Position numbers and translations under genes: made by a program. Shown piece by piece: positions 18,869 through 28,476 of a stretch of 64,000 nt of DNA. The stretch is from Blastocatellia bacterium (lineage in GTDB: Bacteria; Acidobacteriota; Blastocatellia; UBA7656). The stretch's first letter is position 1. Every line of letters begins with the position of its first letter. The stretch covers positions 181,218-245,217 of the forward strand of contig DATENM010000046.1 in assembly GCA_035275065.1 (NCBI GenBank), written 5' to 3'. The notes under the pieces are model-generated. The model made no database searches. It was not told where the DNA came from and saw only the letters and a list, made by a program, of their open reading frames with translations.

Positions 18869-19363
18869 TTAGATTCGAAGGACAGAGGCAACGCGCCTGG
18901 GCGGAGACCGGTCGGGAGTGCGCGCGGTGGTTTCGCCAACCAGTTCCGCGAATGAAGTATCAGCCGCCGGTGAGACGGCTCCTATTATAGGATGGGGCTG
19001 CTGGTTGAAGCTGTCGGCTGACTTGCCGCCTGTAGAAAAAAGCCCTATTTGATCGTGGCTGTGAAAGCATCCCGACCCATGAGGATGGCCGGGGCCCTCG
19101 GAGGTAGTGAACGCAGCGCCTCTCGCGTGATGCCCCGCCTGCTCAGAGTCTTTCGGTTTGGTCTGCTTGTGGTGCTCACACCCGTGGCTCCCCAACCCTG
19201 CGCTCCCGCTGTTCGAGGCCGCCGCAAAGTTCGCCGGTGCGGGTGAAGAGCAGCCGGAAATGTCGCACAGCACGCCGCACAACTGCGAATACATCAACCC
19301 CAGGCTGATCACAACCGCCATCGCAATAATCACTGGGCGTTTCGCAGTGCGCATAGAAAGCAT
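18869..19363 (-). CDS. Exported His/Cys-rich protein heading the oxidase operon
   Basis: 164 residues: signal peptide or anchor (about 9-31), Cys-rich start of the mature part (LCGVLCDISGC), then scattered Cys-His (SHGCEHHKQ, GHHARG, GHPHGSGCFHSH) and a C-terminus PPRRVASVLRI. Not a recognised family. It is probably a periplasmic metal-binding protein. Similar short exported proteins with Cys clusters and PP...(L)RI/FLI-like ends lead the other metal operons (20776-21180, 41650-42021, 42137-42526). A CsoR-type operator is 64 bp upstream. The start could also be the fourth codon (19354). Confidence 0.65.
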   Translation of the reverse strand: MLSMRTAKRPVIIAMAVVISLGLMYSQLCGVLCDISGCSSPAPANFAAASNSGSAGLGSHGCEHHKQTKPKDSEQAGHHARGAAFTTSEGPGHPHGSGCFHSHDQIGLFSTGGKSADSFNQQPHPIIGAVSPAADTSFAELVGETTARTPDRSPPRRVASVLRI

Positions 19364-19426
19364 ATTCTAGCTGTGCAGCAAGAGATCCCGCAAGCAGAAA
19401 ACCGGCCTTGCTCGCCTGTCAGTATA

Positions 19427-19443
19427 ATACCGGTAGGGGGTAT
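19427..19443. promoter_or_regulatory. Second CsoR-type operator
   Basis: ATACCGGTAGGGGGTAT has the ATACC-N7-GGTAT arms and spacing of the site at 5931-5947 between copA and csoR. It lies 64 bp upstream of the His/Cys-rich protein gene that heads the oxidase operon, so CsoR probably represses that operon too. Confidence 0.6.
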
Positions 19444-19514
19444 CAATTATTCCACGCAGCCACATTGGACCAGTCTGAGGTAGGAGAGTCACACGAGTAT
19501 ATTCAACCCCGCCC

Positions 19515-20069
19515 TCAGTTGTTACTTTCGAGGCGAATGACTGCGGTACGTACCTTGGTAGGAGTGCCGGGCTGAGTCCATGTGAGGATGACCTCATTTC
19601 CGGCGCGCGCCATTTGCGGGAAGCCGCTTGCTCGCGCTGCACTCGACTCGGCTACAGTGATAGCTTGGCTGCGCGAACCATTGTGTCTGATTCGGCGAAC
19701 TTTAACTTCTCCGCCTTTCGCCGCTCGCTCCAGCCAACTCACGAGCGCCGAGCCATCGGCCAGCATTAAAACATCTACACGCCCGACGGGAGTGGCCTCA
19801 TCGACCTGGATCGGCTGGCCAAAGGTCGCACCGGCGTCACCAGAGAAGACGAGCTTGACTCGCGGGATGTCATTCGCCGCCGTGAACCATGCCACGGCCA
19901 CGCGCTTGCCATCGGCAGAGACCGACGGCCCATTAACCGGGCAGCCGTGAATTTCCCAGCCATCGGCGCTCAACGTCTTCGGCTCCGTCCAGCGCCCTTT
20001 GTTGTAACGCACGACGGAGATGTCGCGGACTTCTTTTTCAAGTCTGGAGGGCTGTCCAATTGGCTGCAT
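19515..20069 (-). pseudogene. C-terminal fragment of a sialidase/BNR-like exported protein
   Basis: 184 codons encoding repeats of the sialidase-like beta-propeller type: DISVVRYNKGRWTEPKTL, GPSVSADGKRVAVAWF, VKLVFSGDAGATFGQPIQV (an Asp-box-like SGDAGATFG) and EVILTWTQPG. It starts inside the fold and has no signal peptide; the frame closes with a stop only about 18 codons further upstream. Related proteins are, from memory, about twice as long with an export signal, so this looks like a 5'-deleted remnant. Whether the fragment is still made is unknown. Confidence 0.6.
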
Positions 20070-20415
20070 CTTATTCCTCTTCTGAAAAGAATGATCCCGG
20101 TACAGGCTGCTGTAAGCAAATCCTCAGATGAGAGGACAAACTCAGTATCAGGTGCACATATATATTACCGCGATGGCTGTGCTACCCGACAATGTCATTG
20201 ATAGAAAGTAAAGCAATATTCAGTTACTTCCCGGCTATGGCAATGGCAAGCGTTGAGTTGTGTGGCTTTCGCAACACTTCAGTTCACACAACTTGGTCCC
20301 TACTCATTTCCTACTCCGTTTTTCCCAATGCCAGCGGTTTTTGCGTAAGGGCCATCCAGTGTGTGTAAGATGTGCATTAAACGCTTGCTGCCGAATTTCA
20401 CAAACCCCATCGCTT

Positions 20416-20610
20416 GATGATATTCCTGATGTTCAGTATGACTTCGTAGCGACAATGGGCTGTGGCGACGAATGCCCGTTCGTGAGAGCGAAGCGGCATG
20501 AGGATTGGAACATTCCTGACTCGAAAAATATGCCGCCTAAAAAGTTTCGAGAAGTGCGCGACACCATCGAAGCAAAGGTTAAAGCTTTATTCTCTCAGCT
20601 TGCGGTCTAA
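20416..20610 (+). pseudogene. arsC: Remnant of a thioredoxin-type arsenate reductase (LMW-phosphatase fold)
   Basis: The last ~64 codons read DDIPDVQYDFVATMGCGDEC, then PFVRAKRHEDWNIPD and a conserved C-terminal helix (FREVRDTIEAKVKAL). This is the C-terminal half of the ArsC/low-molecular-weight phosphatase family, including the MGCGDxCP element. The N-terminal P-loop (CxxxxxR) half is absent: upstream codons in the same frame (from 20260) show no similarity, and I did not find it in the other two frames. It is therefore a 5'-truncated remnant, next to the truncated sialidase-like gene. Confidence 0.7.
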
Positions 20611-20775
20611 ACATCTATGATAGGCTAAAAGAAATAGATGCTCGATCCAAAGGTCATTGCTAACTCGCATTCCACAGGGTTCGCTAATTTATCCAGACAA
20701 CGCAAAGACTCTATCCGCCGGTTTCTGTTGTTGGCATAGCCGAACGGTTGTGGTAGATTGTTTACCAGATCGTAA

Positions 20776-21180
20776 ATGTTACGGATGATTCGAAAAGGGC
20801 TGCTCGAACGACAATACCTGCGTCGCGGGATAGTTCTCGCTTTCTTCTTCATGACGATGACCGACCTCGCCTCACCGCAGAATTGCGGCGAAGACGTCTG
20901 GGGGTTACTGAAAGCCGCATCGTCCCAGGTGCCCATCCAGGTATCCACCGATTTCGGATCGGAAACTTCCTTCATATCTGCCGATATTCAAAAATCATCT
21001 TCAGATTCTGATTCGGCGCCTGCCGAGGACGACTGCTTTTGTTGCTGCTCGCACATCCTGCCCGGTGCAATCTTTCATGCGGATGAGCATAGTTTTGCGC
21101 CCCGTGTGAGCGAACCGACGCTCATCGCATTGCCAACTGCTCCGCCACAAAGCGCTTTTCATCCCCCTCGCTTGTCGTAG
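20776..21180 (+). CDS. Exported Cys-cluster protein heading the Czc-like operon
   Basis: 134 residues (possibly from the fourth codon, 20785): hydrophobic signal (about 16-32), a mature part with EDDCFCCCSHILPG near residues 87-100 and a short C-terminus ending HPPRLS. No known family. The CxCCCxH cluster suggests metal binding. It stands about 200 bp before a TolC-adaptor-RND set, as the other short Cys/His-rich proteins stand before their metal operons. A small inverted repeat TTTAC-N6-GTAAA overlaps the start region (20761-20776). Confidence 0.55.
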   Translation: MLRMIRKGLLERQYLRRGIVLAFFFMTMTDLASPQNCGEDVWGLLKAASSQVPIQVSTDFGSETSFISADIQKSSSDSDSAPAEDDCFCCCSHILPGAIFHADEHSFAPRVSEPTLIALPTAPPQSAFHPPRLS

Positions 21181-21376
21181 TTTTCCCCTCCAACTCATTA
21201 ACTGGACAGGCATCGCTGTGCAATTATCGCTTGCCGGTGGAGAAACTTTTGCTGCCGCGCCTTGCCATCGCTGCTCATCGATCCCTGGCCTTTGACCCTT
21301 GGCGCGCTTGAACTTTTTCGAGCGCAGTCCTGAAGGGCGTTATCCACATTAGAATTATTTTTGAAGGGATGGATAG

Positions 21377-22801
21377 ATGGCTACGCAATGGGCCCGCCGG
21401 CTGGCGGGGGTTTTCACCACTTCGCTTTCGATCATTATCATCGCCTCCGTGACCACTGGCCAGGTTCCTTTGACTGGTGCCGGTCGTGCGCCAGAGGGGA
21501 TCATATCGCGTCCGCAGTCGCGCGCGACTGGCGAGGACGCGCTGGCTTTAACCAATCTACCCCGTTCCACGGTGGCGCTCTACGTCGACCCGGTTCAGGG
21601 TGCTTCCTCAAGTGACCTCGTGCGCCGAGCGCTTGCGGCCAACGCCGAGTTGGTTGCGACGCGGCTTGACATCGAACGCGGGCGCGCCCGCCTGCAACAG
21701 GCTGGGCTGCGGCCCAACCCGACGTTTGATTTCGAGCAGACGACCGGGCGGCTGACCGGCTCGCCCGGCGAACGCGAGACCAGCATCGGCTTCGCGCTGC
21801 CGCTCGAACTGAGCGGCAAGCGCCAGCGCCGCATCGACCTGGCGCGCGTTGAGCTTCAAGCCGCCGAGGCGGAAATCGCCGACCGCGAACGCCGGCTCAT
21901 CGCTGAAGTGCGGGCGGGTTACGCCGAGGCGCTGGCCGCCGTCCGCGAGTTGCAGATCACTGAAGAGTTGATCGACATCGATCTACAGACTTCCCGCGTT
22001 ATCGAGGTCCGCGTCAACGAGGGTGACTCGGCGCCGCTCGAACACAACCTGCTGCGCGTCGAGGTCGAACGGCTGCGCGCCCGCCGCGCCCTCATCGAAG
22101 GGCGGCTGCAAGGCGCGCTATTGAAACTCAAAAGCATCTCGGGCGTGCCGCCTGGTGAGGCGCTACGGCTGCGCGAAGAACTCGCCGCGCCGGACTTCTC
22201 AACGCCTCCCGATTCGGTCGCAGCCGCCCTCGACATCGCTTTGCGCACGCGACCCGACCTGACCCTGGCCCGGCTGACTGAGGAAGCAGCACAGGCGGGC
22301 TTACGCTTAGCACGTGCGCAGGCGGCACCTGACGTTACCGCCTTCAGTAAGTACACGACCAACCGCTCCGTCTTCGACGACACCCCGGTTGGCGTTCTCC
22401 GCGACCGCGATCGACTGCTTTCTTTCGGCGTGTCGATCAGCATTCCGCTCTTTAACCGCAACCAGGGGGCGAAGGCAGAGGCGGAGGTCGTCATCGCTCA
22501 GGCGCGGCACCGGCGCGAGTTCACCGAACAGATGGTTCGCGCCGAAGTGGCGAGTGCCTACGGGCGCTACGAAGCGGCGCAGGCAGCCATCAACACCTTC
22601 CGGCAAGGCGTCCTTGACCGCTCCGCTCAAAACATCAAGGCGATCCGCGGTGCTTACGAGGTTGGGGCCTTCCGTGTCACCGACCTGCTTGCGGAGCAGC
22701 GCCGCTTCGTCGATTCGCAGCGCGAATTCACAGAGGCGCTGACCGAATACTATCGCGCCCTCGCCGACCTGCAATCGGCCATGGGAGTGCCCAAGCCCTG
22801 A
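21377..22801 (+). CDS. czcC: TolC-family outer-membrane factor (CzcC-like)
   Basis: 474 residues: N-terminal signal (about 9-28), then the two OEP repeats with typical helix sequences ([35 protein letters not shown]) and the mid-protein IPLFNRNQGAKAEA signature shared by HME-RND outer-membrane factors. It forms a trimeric channel through the outer membrane that docks with the adaptor at 22814-24268 and the pump at 24277-27369. Gene order matches czcCBA. GAAGGGA precedes the start. The symbol is given by analogy. Confidence 0.88.
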   Translation: MATQWARRLAGVFTTSLSIIIIASVTTGQVPLTGAGRAPEGIISRPQSRATGEDALALTNLPRSTVALYVDPVQGASSSDLVRRALAANAELVATRLDIERGRARLQQAGLRPNPTFDFEQTTGRLTGSPGERETSIGFALPLELSGKRQRRIDLARVELQAAEAEIADRERRLIAEVRAGYAEALAAVRELQITEELIDIDLQTSRVIEVRVNEGDSAPLEHNLLRVEVERLRARRALIEGRLQGALLKLKSISGVPPGEALRLREELAAPDFSTPPDSVAAALDIALRTRPDLTLARLTEEAAQAGLRLARAQAAPDVTAFSKYTTNRSVFDDTPVGVLRDRDRLLSFGVSISIPLFNRNQGAKAEAEVVIAQARHRREFTEQMVRAEVASAYGRYEAAQAAINTFRQGVLDRSAQNIKAIRGAYEVGAFRVTDLLAEQRRFVDSQREFTEALTEYYRALADLQSAMGVPKP

Positions 22802-22813
22802 GGAGATGAAAAG

Positions 22814-24268
22814 ATGATTGACGATAAAAATTTAACCCACACAGACCATGACGTTGAACGCCACGCCGCCGGTCCGGCGACCATGTTGCGCCGGCGCAAT
22901 CTCCTCTTCATCGTGGGAGCGCTCGTCCTCGCCCTCATCCTCGCGCTGATCTTCTGGCCGCGTCATAAGAGCGCTGGTCCGAGCGATTCCAGGGCGGGTG
23001 CCGGAGCCGAACGCGGCGAGAAGCGGGAGGAAGGCGCTGGCAGCGAGGTCGAGCTATCACCCGAAGCGATGACTGCCGCAGGTATTGAGATTGTCGCCGT
23101 GACCCAGCGCCCAGCCGTTGCCCTCATGCGCGTCACCGGCGCAGTCGAAGCCAACCAGCAACAGACGCAGCAGGTAACGCCGCTTGCACCTGGGCGCGTC
23201 GAGCGTGTTAATGTCGCGCTCGGCGACCATGTGCGCGCAGGAGCTGTGCTTGCCATCGTTTCCAGTCCTGAAGTGGCCGAGATGCATGGGAAGCTGCACC
23301 AGGCGGAGACGCGCCTAGCTCTGGCAGAACAAAACTACGCGCGTGTCCAGCGCGCCGAAAACCGTGCCTCGGTCATTCAGGCGAAAGCTCGCCTTGATGA
23401 AGCAGAAGCCACATTGCGCCGCACTAAAAAACTCATTGAGCTTGGCGCGGGCGCAGGTAAAGACCTCATCGCTGCCGAAGCCGCCTATAAGACGGCCAAG
23501 GCCGATTACGACTTTCAAAGCAACATTTCTCTCAACCGGGAAGTGCAGCAAGCGCGCTCCGAAGTTGAAACCTCGCGGGCAGAGGTTTCGCAGCTTCGCG
23601 ACAGCCTGACCGCACTTGGAGCCGTCGTTGCAGAGGGAACTCATAGCAAAAGCCCGCATGACACTTCCATCATCGCCTTACGTGCTCCCGTTTCCGGCAC
23701 GGTCTCTGAGCGGTTAGTCAATGCCGGCGCCGGCATTGAAGCGGGCAAGCCTGTCTTCACGATTTCGAACATGACGATAGTGTGGGTGATTGCGAGCGTG
23801 CCCGAGGCGCAGGTCAATGCATTGCGTGTAGGAACGCCGGCTGAAGTGCGGTCCGCCGCTCTCGGTCAGCGTGCAATCGCCGGCCGCGTCGCCTACATCG
23901 ACACTGCGCTCAACGAAGAGACACGAACGGGCCGCGTGCGCATCGAGGTCGCGAATCCGGGTGAGCAGCTGAAGACTGGCATGTTTGCTGAAGTCGGATT
24001 CCAGACGGGAACGAGCGCCGCCGGCAAGGAAGCCGGTAACGACCTGGTGATCCCCGATGAGGCAGTCCAGCGAATCGGGGAACGCACCATCGTTTTTATA
24101 CCCAAGGACAACGAACGAGGGCATTTCGAGGTGCGCGATGTGGAAGTCGGAGGCACGCTCGAAGGATACCATCGTGTCCTGAGCGGGCTTGCGCTGGGTG
24201 ATCGAGTGGTGGCAAAGGGCAGCTTTGTACTCAAAGCGCAGCTTCTGAAGAGTTCGTTGGAGGAATAA
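22814..24268 (+). CDS. czcB: RND periplasmic adaptor (CzcB/HlyD-like)
   Basis: 484 residues: one N-terminal membrane helix (about 31-49), biotinyl-lipoyl half-motifs (VNVALGDHVRAGAVLAIVSSP and ALRAPVSGTVSERLVN), a long alpha-helical hairpin between them, and beta-barrel and membrane-proximal domains (to about 484). It links the RND pump to the TolC-type channel and spans the periplasm. GAGGAGATG precedes the start, 13 bp after the TolC stop. There is no cupredoxin extension, unlike the adaptor at 48662-50407. Confidence 0.9.
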   Translation: MIDDKNLTHTDHDVERHAAGPATMLRRRNLLFIVGALVLALILALIFWPRHKSAGPSDSRAGAGAERGEKREEGAGSEVELSPEAMTAAGIEIVAVTQRPAVALMRVTGAVEANQQQTQQVTPLAPGRVERVNVALGDHVRAGAVLAIVSSPEVAEMHGKLHQAETRLALAEQNYARVQRAENRASVIQAKARLDEAEATLRRTKKLIELGAGAGKDLIAAEAAYKTAKADYDFQSNISLNREVQQARSEVETSRAEVSQLRDSLTALGAVVAEGTHSKSPHDTSIIALRAPVSGTVSERLVNAGAGIEAGKPVFTISNMTIVWVIASVPEAQVNALRVGTPAEVRSAALGQRAIAGRVAYIDTALNEETRTGRVRIEVANPGEQLKTGMFAEVGFQTGTSAAGKEAGNDLVIPDEAVQRIGERTIVFIPKDNERGHFEVRDVEVGGTLEGYHRVLSGLALGDRVVAKGSFVLKAQLLKSSLEE

Positions 24269-24276
24269 TAACGCTT

Positions 24277-27200
24277 ATGATTAATGGACTCATTCGCTTC
24301 GCAGTGTCACAACGCCTGCTCGTCTTGCTAATGGTAGCGATTCTGATTGGCGCGGGCATCTACAGTCTTCAGCGGCTTCCGATTGACGCCGTCCCTGATG
24401 TGACAAACGTACAGGTGCAGGTATTGACGGCCGCGCCGTCGCTTGCGCCGCTAGAGGTCGAGCGTCAAATCACTTTTCCGGTCGAAGTGTCGATGAGTGG
24501 CCTGCCTGACCTCATAGAGATTCGCTCGGTCTCCAAGTTCGGCCTTTCGGCGGTCACCGTAGTGTTCGACGATTCGGTAGATACCTACTTTGCTCGCCAG
24601 CTTGTGCTTGAACGGCTGTCGCAGGCGCGCGAGCAGATCCCCGATGGAATTGGCTCGCCGGAGATGGGGCCGATTTCGACCGGGCTTGGAGAAATCTATC
24701 AATATCAACTCAAGGCCGCTCCTGGCAGCGGCTACGACGCGATGGCGTTGCGCACGATTCAGGACTGGAGCGTGCGGCGGCAACTGTTGGGCGTGCCCGG
24801 CGTCACCGAGGTGAACAGCTTCGGGGGGCTTGAGAAACAGTATCAAGTTCGCATCGACCCCGCCAAGCTCCAAGCCTATGGCGTGACGTTGCGCAATGTG
24901 CTTGAGGCCGTCGGGCGCAACAATGCCAATGTTGGGGGTGCCTACATTGAGCACGGCGCGGAACAATATCTATTGCGCGGAATAGGCCTCGCGAAGTCTG
25001 CCAATGACATCGCCAACATTGTCGTCAAGACTGGCAAGGAAGGTGTGCCTGTCTACGTGCGTGATCTCGGCGAGGTGGTGACAGGCGCGACCGTCAGACA
25101 AGGCGCAGTGACGACAGATGGGGAAGGCGAGATCGTCGTGGGCATCGCCTTGATGCTTAAAGGTGAGAACTCGCGGAGCGTCGTCAATGCAATAAAGCAG
25201 CGCATTGAGACCATTAAGAAAACCCTGCCGAAGGGCGCAGAATTGATCCCATATTACGACCGAGCGGAACTGGTGAATCGAACGATTCACACAGTCGCCA
25301 AGAATCTGATTGAGGGGGCTGTGCTCGTTATCATTGTACTCATCCTCCTACTGGGCAACTGGCGCGCCTCGCTTCTGGTGGCGACGGTCATCCCGCTATC
25401 GATGCTGTTTGCGGCGATCCTGATGCGCGTCTTCAACGTGTCGGGAAACCTGATGAGTCTCGGCTCGCTCGATTTCGGGCTCATTGTGGACGGCGCGGTA
25501 ATCGTGGTCGAGAACGCCGTGCGACGCCGCGCCGAAGCGCAGCACGAAGGGTCGCACGAGCCGCCCGAGCGTACGATCCTGGAAGCCTGCCTGGAAGTCG
25601 GGCGGCCTGTGGTTTTTGCCGTCGCCATCATCACCATCGTTTATCTGCCGATCCTGAGTCTGACGGGCATCGAGGGCAAGATGTTCAAGCCGATGGCGCT
25701 CACAGTGGTCTTCGCCCTAATCGGCGCCCTCATTCTGAGTCTAACCTATGTGCCGGCAGCGATGACCTTCTTGCTGCGAGGGCGCGTCTCTGAGAAAGAG
25801 AGCATTTTCATTCGCTATGCGAAGAGGCTCTACGTGCCGTCCCTCGAATACGCTATGGGCCATCGCGCGCAATCGCTTATTGTCGCGACGGCACTGGTAC
25901 TGGCAAGCTTCGCCCTGTTTCCATTTCTTGGTTCTGAGTTCATCCCTCGATTGGAGGAAGGGTCGCTTGCAGTCCAAATTCAGCGGCTGCCGAGTGTGTC
26001 CCTCACGCATTCACTCGAAACGGCCGGCCAGGCCGAGAAGGTGCTTCGCAGCTTCCCCGAGGTTACGAAAGTGGTGTCCAAAACCGGGCGGGCTGAAGTC
26101 GCCACTGACCCGGAGAGCGTCGACAAGACCGATGTGTACGTCGAACTCAAGCCGCCTGAGCAATGGACGAGCGCCCGGACCAGAGAGGAGTTGGTTGAAA
26201 AGATGTCGAACGCGCTGGAAGCCGGGATTCCCGAAGCCAACTTTAGCTTTTCGCAGCCGATTGAGTTGCGCGTGGCCGAGCTAATTTCCGGAGTCCGTTC
26301 TGACGTGGCGATCAAGTTGTTCGGCGACGACCTCGACACACTGAATAAGACCGCCGAACAGCTCGTTCGCGTCGTGAAAAAGGTGAACGGCGCCGAGGAT
26401 GTAAAGATGGAGCAAGTGGCGGGGCTGCCGCAGCTTCAGATCACGCCGGATCGCGCGGCCATCGCTCGCTACGGGATAAATGTCGAAGACGTCAATGACC
26501 TCGTCGAATCGATCGTGGCAGGAAAGTCGGCAGGGTTGGTGTACGAGGGGGAGCAGCGGTTCAACCTGGTTGTTCGCCTGGCTGAGGCAAGTGGTGGCGA
26601 TGTGGAAACGATTAAGGGCTTACTCGTTTCCGCTCCAAACGGCGCACGTATACCGCTCTCCCAACTTGCCGACGTGTCACTCGTTGAAGGCCCAGCGCAG
26701 ATTTCGCGTGAGGACACGCGCCGCCGCCTGGCAGTCGAATTGAACGTGCGCGGGCGCGACATCGGCAGCTTCGTCAAAGAGGCGCAAGAGGAGATCGAGA
26801 AGCAAGTCACGCTTCCTCCCGGCTACTACATCACCTGGGGCGGCCAGTTCGAGAATCTCCAGCGCGCCACGGCGCGGCTGCTGATTGTAGTGCCTCTGGC
26901 GCTGTTTCTCATTTTTGTGTTGCTGTTCACGACATTCAACTCGGTCAAGCAAGCAGTGCTCATCTACACGAGCATCCCCCTGGCCGCGATTGGCGGAATA
27001 CTGGCGCTCTGGGTGCGTGGGTTGCCATTCTCAATTTCGGCGGGCGTCGGTTTCATCGCACTGTTCGGTGTTGCGGTGCTGGATGGTGTCGTGATGGTGA
27101 GTTACATCAACCAGCTTAGAGAACAGGGACGCTCACTGGAACAAGCAGTGAAGGAAGGGGCCGAGGCCCGCTTGCGTCCCATCCTGATGACGGCGCTGGT

Positions 27201-27369
27201 CGCCAGTCTCGGGTTTGTGCCAATGGCTCTCGCCACTTCAGCGGGTGCGGAAGTGCAACGTCCGCTGGCGACCGTCGTGATCGGCGGGCTCCTGGTCTCG
27301 ACCGTGCTCAAGCTACTCATCCTGCCGATGCTCTACGGATGGTTCGAGCGCGAGCGAGTCGAGTACTGA
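24277..27369 (+). CDS. czcA: Heavy-metal RND efflux pump (CzcA-like)
   Basis: 1030 residues with twelve predicted helices and two large periplasmic loops. The HME-RND proton-relay segment reads LDFGLIVDGAVIVVEN (about residue 400), the form found in divalent-cation (Zn/Co/Cd) pumps. At the position where Cu/Ag pumps carry methionines the sequence is RVAELISGVRSDVAIKLFG, without Met. Both points favour a CzcA-type divalent metal exporter. It starts 9 bp after the adaptor gene. Downstream genes encode a sigma factor, PII-like proteins and metal transporters. Confidence 0.93.
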   Translation: MINGLIRFAVSQRLLVLLMVAILIGAGIYSLQRLPIDAVPDVTNVQVQVLTAAPSLAPLEVERQITFPVEVSMSGLPDLIEIRSVSKFGLSAVTVVFDDSVDTYFARQLVLERLSQAREQIPDGIGSPEMGPISTGLGEIYQYQLKAAPGSGYDAMALRTIQDWSVRRQLLGVPGVTEVNSFGGLEKQYQVRIDPAKLQAYGVTLRNVLEAVGRNNANVGGAYIEHGAEQYLLRGIGLAKSANDIANIVVKTGKEGVPVYVRDLGEVVTGATVRQGAVTTDGEGEIVVGIALMLKGENSRSVVNAIKQRIETIKKTLPKGAELIPYYDRAELVNRTIHTVAKNLIEGAVLVIIVLILLLGNWRASLLVATVIPLSMLFAAILMRVFNVSGNLMSLGSLDFGLIVDGAVIVVENAVRRRAEAQHEGSHEPPERTILEACLEVGRPVVFAVAIITIVYLPILSLTGIEGKMFKPMALTVVFALIGALILSLTYVPAAMTFLLRGRVSEKESIFIRYAKRLYVPSLEYAMGHRAQSLIVATALVLASFALFPFLGSEFIPRLEEGSLAVQIQRLPSVSLTHSLETAGQAEKVLRSFPEVTKVVSKTGRAEVATDPESVDKTDVYVELKPPEQWTSARTREELVEKMSNALEAGIPEANFSFSQPIELRVAELISGVRSDVAIKLFGDDLDTLNKTAEQLVRVVKKVNGAEDVKMEQVAGLPQLQITPDRAAIARYGINVEDVNDLVESIVAGKSAGLVYEGEQRFNLVVRLAEASGGDVETIKGLLVSAPNGARIPLSQLADVSLVEGPAQISREDTRRRLAVELNVRGRDIGSFVKEAQEEIEKQVTLPPGYYITWGGQFENLQRATARLLIVVPLALFLIFVLLFTTFNSVKQAVLIYTSIPLAAIGGILALWVRGLPFSISAGVGFIALFGVAVLDGVVMVSYINQLREQGRSLEQAVKEGAEARLRPILMTALVASLGFVPMALATSAGAEVQRPLATVVIGGLLVSTVLKLLILPMLYGWFERERVEY

Positions 27370-27445
27370 AAGGCGAATGCCGCGCTCGGTTCAGGCATCT
27401 GAACATACGAGGCATTCATTACATAAATATGCGAGAGGGGGGTCT

Positions 27446-28003
27446 ATGGCGAATCTCAGCAATGCAGTAGGGGTAGCCATGAAGAAAAACAAATCAAGGT
27501 CAGGCACCGAGGCAGATAGGTCTATCCTGGAGTCGGCTTACCGCCGGTTCGGTGCGCATGTCTATTCACTCTGTAAGCAACTGCTCGGCGACGCCCTGGA
27601 CGCGGAGGCCGCCACGGTCAGAGCTTTCGTCAGGGTCGCCCGTCATCTGGGCCAGGGTTGGGACGATTCACGCACGTTCTTATACCTGCGCGAGATAGCG
27701 ATCTCCGATTCACTCGCTACATTCCGCACCCCTTCCGCGGCGCTAGAGGAGGTGAACCGGGCAGTCATCGAAACGGCACCCGCGGGTGAGGAATGCAACC
27801 ATCGACTACCTCTCAAACCGGCGCTTCTTGACTTGCTCATCGCCCAACTGCCCGAGGCCGAGCGCATGGCCTATGTACTTCACGACGTGGAAGGCTTGAC
27901 CGACGAAGCCGTCGCGATCCATCTGCGGATGAGCAGAGAGGCGGTGCGTCACTATCTGGGCAGCGCGAGGCTGGCGCTGCGCCGACTCTGGCTCTCGCAA
28001 TAA
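27446..28003 (+). CDS. ECF-type RNA polymerase sigma factor
   Basis: 185 residues. Region 2 spans RSILESAYRRFGAHVYSLCKQLLGDALDAEAATVRAFVRV split over about 27-65, and region 4 is LIAQLPEAERMAYVLHDVEGLTDEAVAIHLRMSREAVRHYL. The start at 27446 is chosen for GAGAGGGGG just upstream; an in-frame codon at 27377 is possible. No anti-sigma factor gene is adjacent. It lies directly after czcA and 17 bp before a PII-like gene, so it may act on the metal operon or elsewhere. Region 2 is somewhat divergent. Confidence 0.82.
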   Translation: MANLSNAVGVAMKKNKSRSGTEADRSILESAYRRFGAHVYSLCKQLLGDALDAEAATVRAFVRVARHLGQGWDDSRTFLYLREIAISDSLATFRTPSAALEEVNRAVIETAPAGEECNHRLPLKPALLDLLIAQLPEAERMAYVLHDVEGLTDEAVAIHLRMSREAVRHYLGSARLALRRLWLSQ

Positions 28004-28019
28004 TCCGGAGGTTATTAGA

Positions 28020-28370
28020 ATGAAAATCATTACTGCCATTGTGAAACCTTTCCAGCTCAGCAAGGTCACGCATGCGCTCGAGGAAATCGAAGGCTTTCCG
28101 GGCATGACGGTAACCGACGTGCGCGGCTTCGGGCGCGAAAAGAGCGCCCACCTGGAGGGCGCGCCGCATCGTGTGATCGAAGACTTCGTCGAGTACGTCA
28201 AGAAGACTCGTATTGAGATCGTGGCGCGCGACGACATGGTTCAACAGATTGTTGAGACGATTGCGCGCGCCGCCCACACCGGCAACCAGGGCGATGGCAA
28301 GGTCTTCGTCTGGCCGGTCGAGCACGCCGTGCGCATCATGACCGGCGAGACGGATGACGCCGCCCTCTGA
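28020..28370 (+). CDS. PII-family protein linked to metal efflux (first copy)
   Basis: 116 residues with the PII fold: MKIITAIVKPFQLSKVTHALEEI, GMTVTDVRGFGREK, RIEIVARDDMVQQIVETI, DGKVFVWPVEHAVRIMTGETDDAAL. The T-loop (SAHLEGAPHRVIEDFVEY) lacks the Tyr51 that is uridylylated in GlnB/GlnK. A PII subgroup described as located beside CusABC-type efflux genes (PII-NG) fits both sequence and place. These proteins probably sense adenine nucleotides or a metabolite and regulate transport rather than nitrogen metabolism (inference). A second, diverged copy follows at 28477-28827. Confidence 0.85.
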   Translation: MKIITAIVKPFQLSKVTHALEEIEGFPGMTVTDVRGFGREKSAHLEGAPHRVIEDFVEYVKKTRIEIVARDDMVQQIVETIARAAHTGNQGDGKVFVWPVEHAVRIMTGETDDAAL

Positions 28371-28476
28371 CGTCCTGGTGAATCATCTACAAGCGCGCCG
28401 GCGGCGACCGCGACATGGGCTTTTAATGGCTATGCCTTTAGTGGCCGGTGAGTGGCCGTAGTTCGAGAGAGTTCGA

